In this document: positions 5,480-6,270 of the stretch, one piece after another
Layout: every line of letters begins with the position of its first letter
Numbering within the stretch: the first letter of the stretch is position 1
Source of the DNA: Vulcanimicrobiota bacterium
GTDB lineage: Bacteria > Eremiobacterota > Eremiobacteria > Baltobacterales > Baltobacteraceae
Assembly: GCA_030042755.1 (NCBI GenBank)
Contig: JASHZC010000095.1
Span: 1-6,270, forward strand
Direction: 5' to 3'
Length of the DNA: 6,270 nucleotides
Translations under genes and position numbers: made by a program
Notes under the pieces: generated by a model
Told to the model about the DNA's origin: nothing
Database searches by the model: none
What the model saw: only the letters and a program-made list of their open reading frames with translations

Positions 5480-6270
5480 GTGGCCTCCGCGCGAAGTTCC
5501 AAAACGAGAGCTCTGAACTGCGACTCGAACATATCGTATCCTTTGACCGTCGTTGCGGCCACACCAACCGTCCAGCGGCCGTCCGGAGCCGGGTCGATCC
5601 GCGCGTAAAGCCGTGCGGGTAAGAAGTAAAACGAGATCAACAACCCGGCGACGAGGACGAGCGCGCCTATCCCGACCAACGGGATCCCCGGATCGTAGCG
5701 GTACTGAAATCCGCTGTAGAGCAAATAGCGGTCCGGTACCATTCGCCAGCCGCCGCCAAGATCGACCCACGAGTGCAGCGGTACGATCGCGCTACCGGTC
5801 TGCGCGCCGCCGTCGATCACGGTTACGATGACCGCCGGATCGTTCACCCGGGGATCTGCCGACGGCATGCCGCTCGCGCGATCCACCGTTGGTACGAATC
5901 GATCGTAGCTGACGCTGAGGCGCGTGCCGGGCACGTCGAAGCTGTCGCCTTCGAGCAAGACGCGTTGCGAGAGCGCCGGGACGTCCTTTCCGTTGTGCGT
6001 GACGTGAAACCGCATCGCAAAACCGTAACTCGCCTGATAGTAGAGCGTTCCATCGACGTCGATCGGATGGTTGACGCGCACGACCATCGGCTTCGGCACG
6101 CCGTCGTTTCCGGTCACCGTTACGTGCGAAACGTAATCGGTGGGCTGATAGACCATTCCGCCCTTGGTCAGCACCGGCGTGATCGTGTAGGCGAAATTAT
6201 CGAGCCGCAGGATTGCTTTGGTTTGGGGAATCTCGACCGATTGTCCGGTCACGGCCACGGTTTCACCGGA
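5476..6270 (-). CDS. resB: ResB/Ccs1 cytochrome c biogenesis protein, C-terminal part (5' end cut by window)
   Basis: Partner of the CcsA/ResC-type protein in System II cytochrome c assembly; it holds the apocytochrome and supports haem delivery outside the membrane. The frame is open to the window edge and gives 264 residues. GTG codons near the edge are unlikely starts because the protein would lack the N-terminal membrane helices of ResB. The visible part is the large extracytoplasmic domain, with the family-typical stretch VNHPIDVDGTLYYQASYG (about 66-83), followed by YRYDPGIPLVGIG (about 190-202) leading into the last membrane helix (about 194-217) and a cytoplasmic tail of some 45 residues. 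The stop overlaps the next start by four bases, which indicates a translationally coupled operon. Confidence 0.92.
   Translation of the reverse strand, partial: SGETVAVTGQSVEIPQTKAILRLDNFAYTITPVLTKGGMVYQPTDYVSHVTVTGNDGVPKPMVVRVNHPIDVDGTLYYQASYGFAMRFHVTHNGKDVPALSQRVLLEGDSFDVPGTRLSVSYDRFVPTVDRASGMPSADPRVNDPAVIVTVIDGGAQTGSAIVPLHSWVDLGGGWRMVPDRYLLYSGFQYRYDPGIPLVGIGALVLVAGLLISFYFLPARLYARIDPAPDGRWTVGVAATTVKGYDMFESQFRALVLELRAEAT

Overview
The window comes from a high-GC bacterium. All six protein genes lie on the minus strand, so transcription runs from high to low coordinates. Two are cut by the window edges: the cytochrome c assembly protein at the right and the cytochrome b/c protein at the left. 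The host respires with c-type cytochromes assembled by System II (ResB/CcsA type) and has a b6f-like, probably menaquinol-oxidising bc complex. The phylum cannot be fixed from this sequence. Actinobacteria, Chloroflexi or an uncultured lineage such as Eremiobacterota are all plausible guesses, none demonstrated.

Layout in transcription order: (1) 6270-5476, the C-terminal part of ResB/Ccs1, overlapping by ATGA with (2) 5479-4544, the CcsA/ResC haem-handling protein. These two form the membrane machine that delivers haem to apocytochromes c. (3) A 146-bp gap with a perfect 9-bp hairpin, then 4397-3666, an unrecognised small exported protein with cysteines. (4) 3612-3070, a carboxymuconolactone decarboxylase/AhpD-like protein with a CGPC motif, overlapping by ATGA with (5) 3073-2186, an ECF41 (SigJ-like) sigma factor with a fused SnoaL-like C-terminal domain. 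A promoter-like pair AGTCACG-N16-CGTC sits just upstream of this pair and resembles the published ECF41 target motif. (6) 2091-1402, a Tat-type Rieske iron-sulfur protein with a GTG start, followed after 17 bp by (7) 1383-1, a single polypeptide that fuses cytochrome b6, subunit IV and a C-terminal monohaem cytochrome c domain.

Functionally, genes 1-2 mature c-type cytochromes and genes 6-7 encode a quinol:cytochrome c oxidoreductase that needs such maturation, so they make a coherent respiratory locus. An ECF41 stress-type regulatory cassette and an orphan exported protein lie between the two halves. The bc complex itself has uncommon details: the Qo-site PEWY motif reads PAWY, the Rieske cluster-tuning Tyr is Phe, and the cysteine that would anchor the extra haem ci in b6-type proteins is Val. 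I see no RNA genes, mobile elements, CRISPR arrays or long repeats. The long open frames on the plus strand are GC-driven shadows of these genes.
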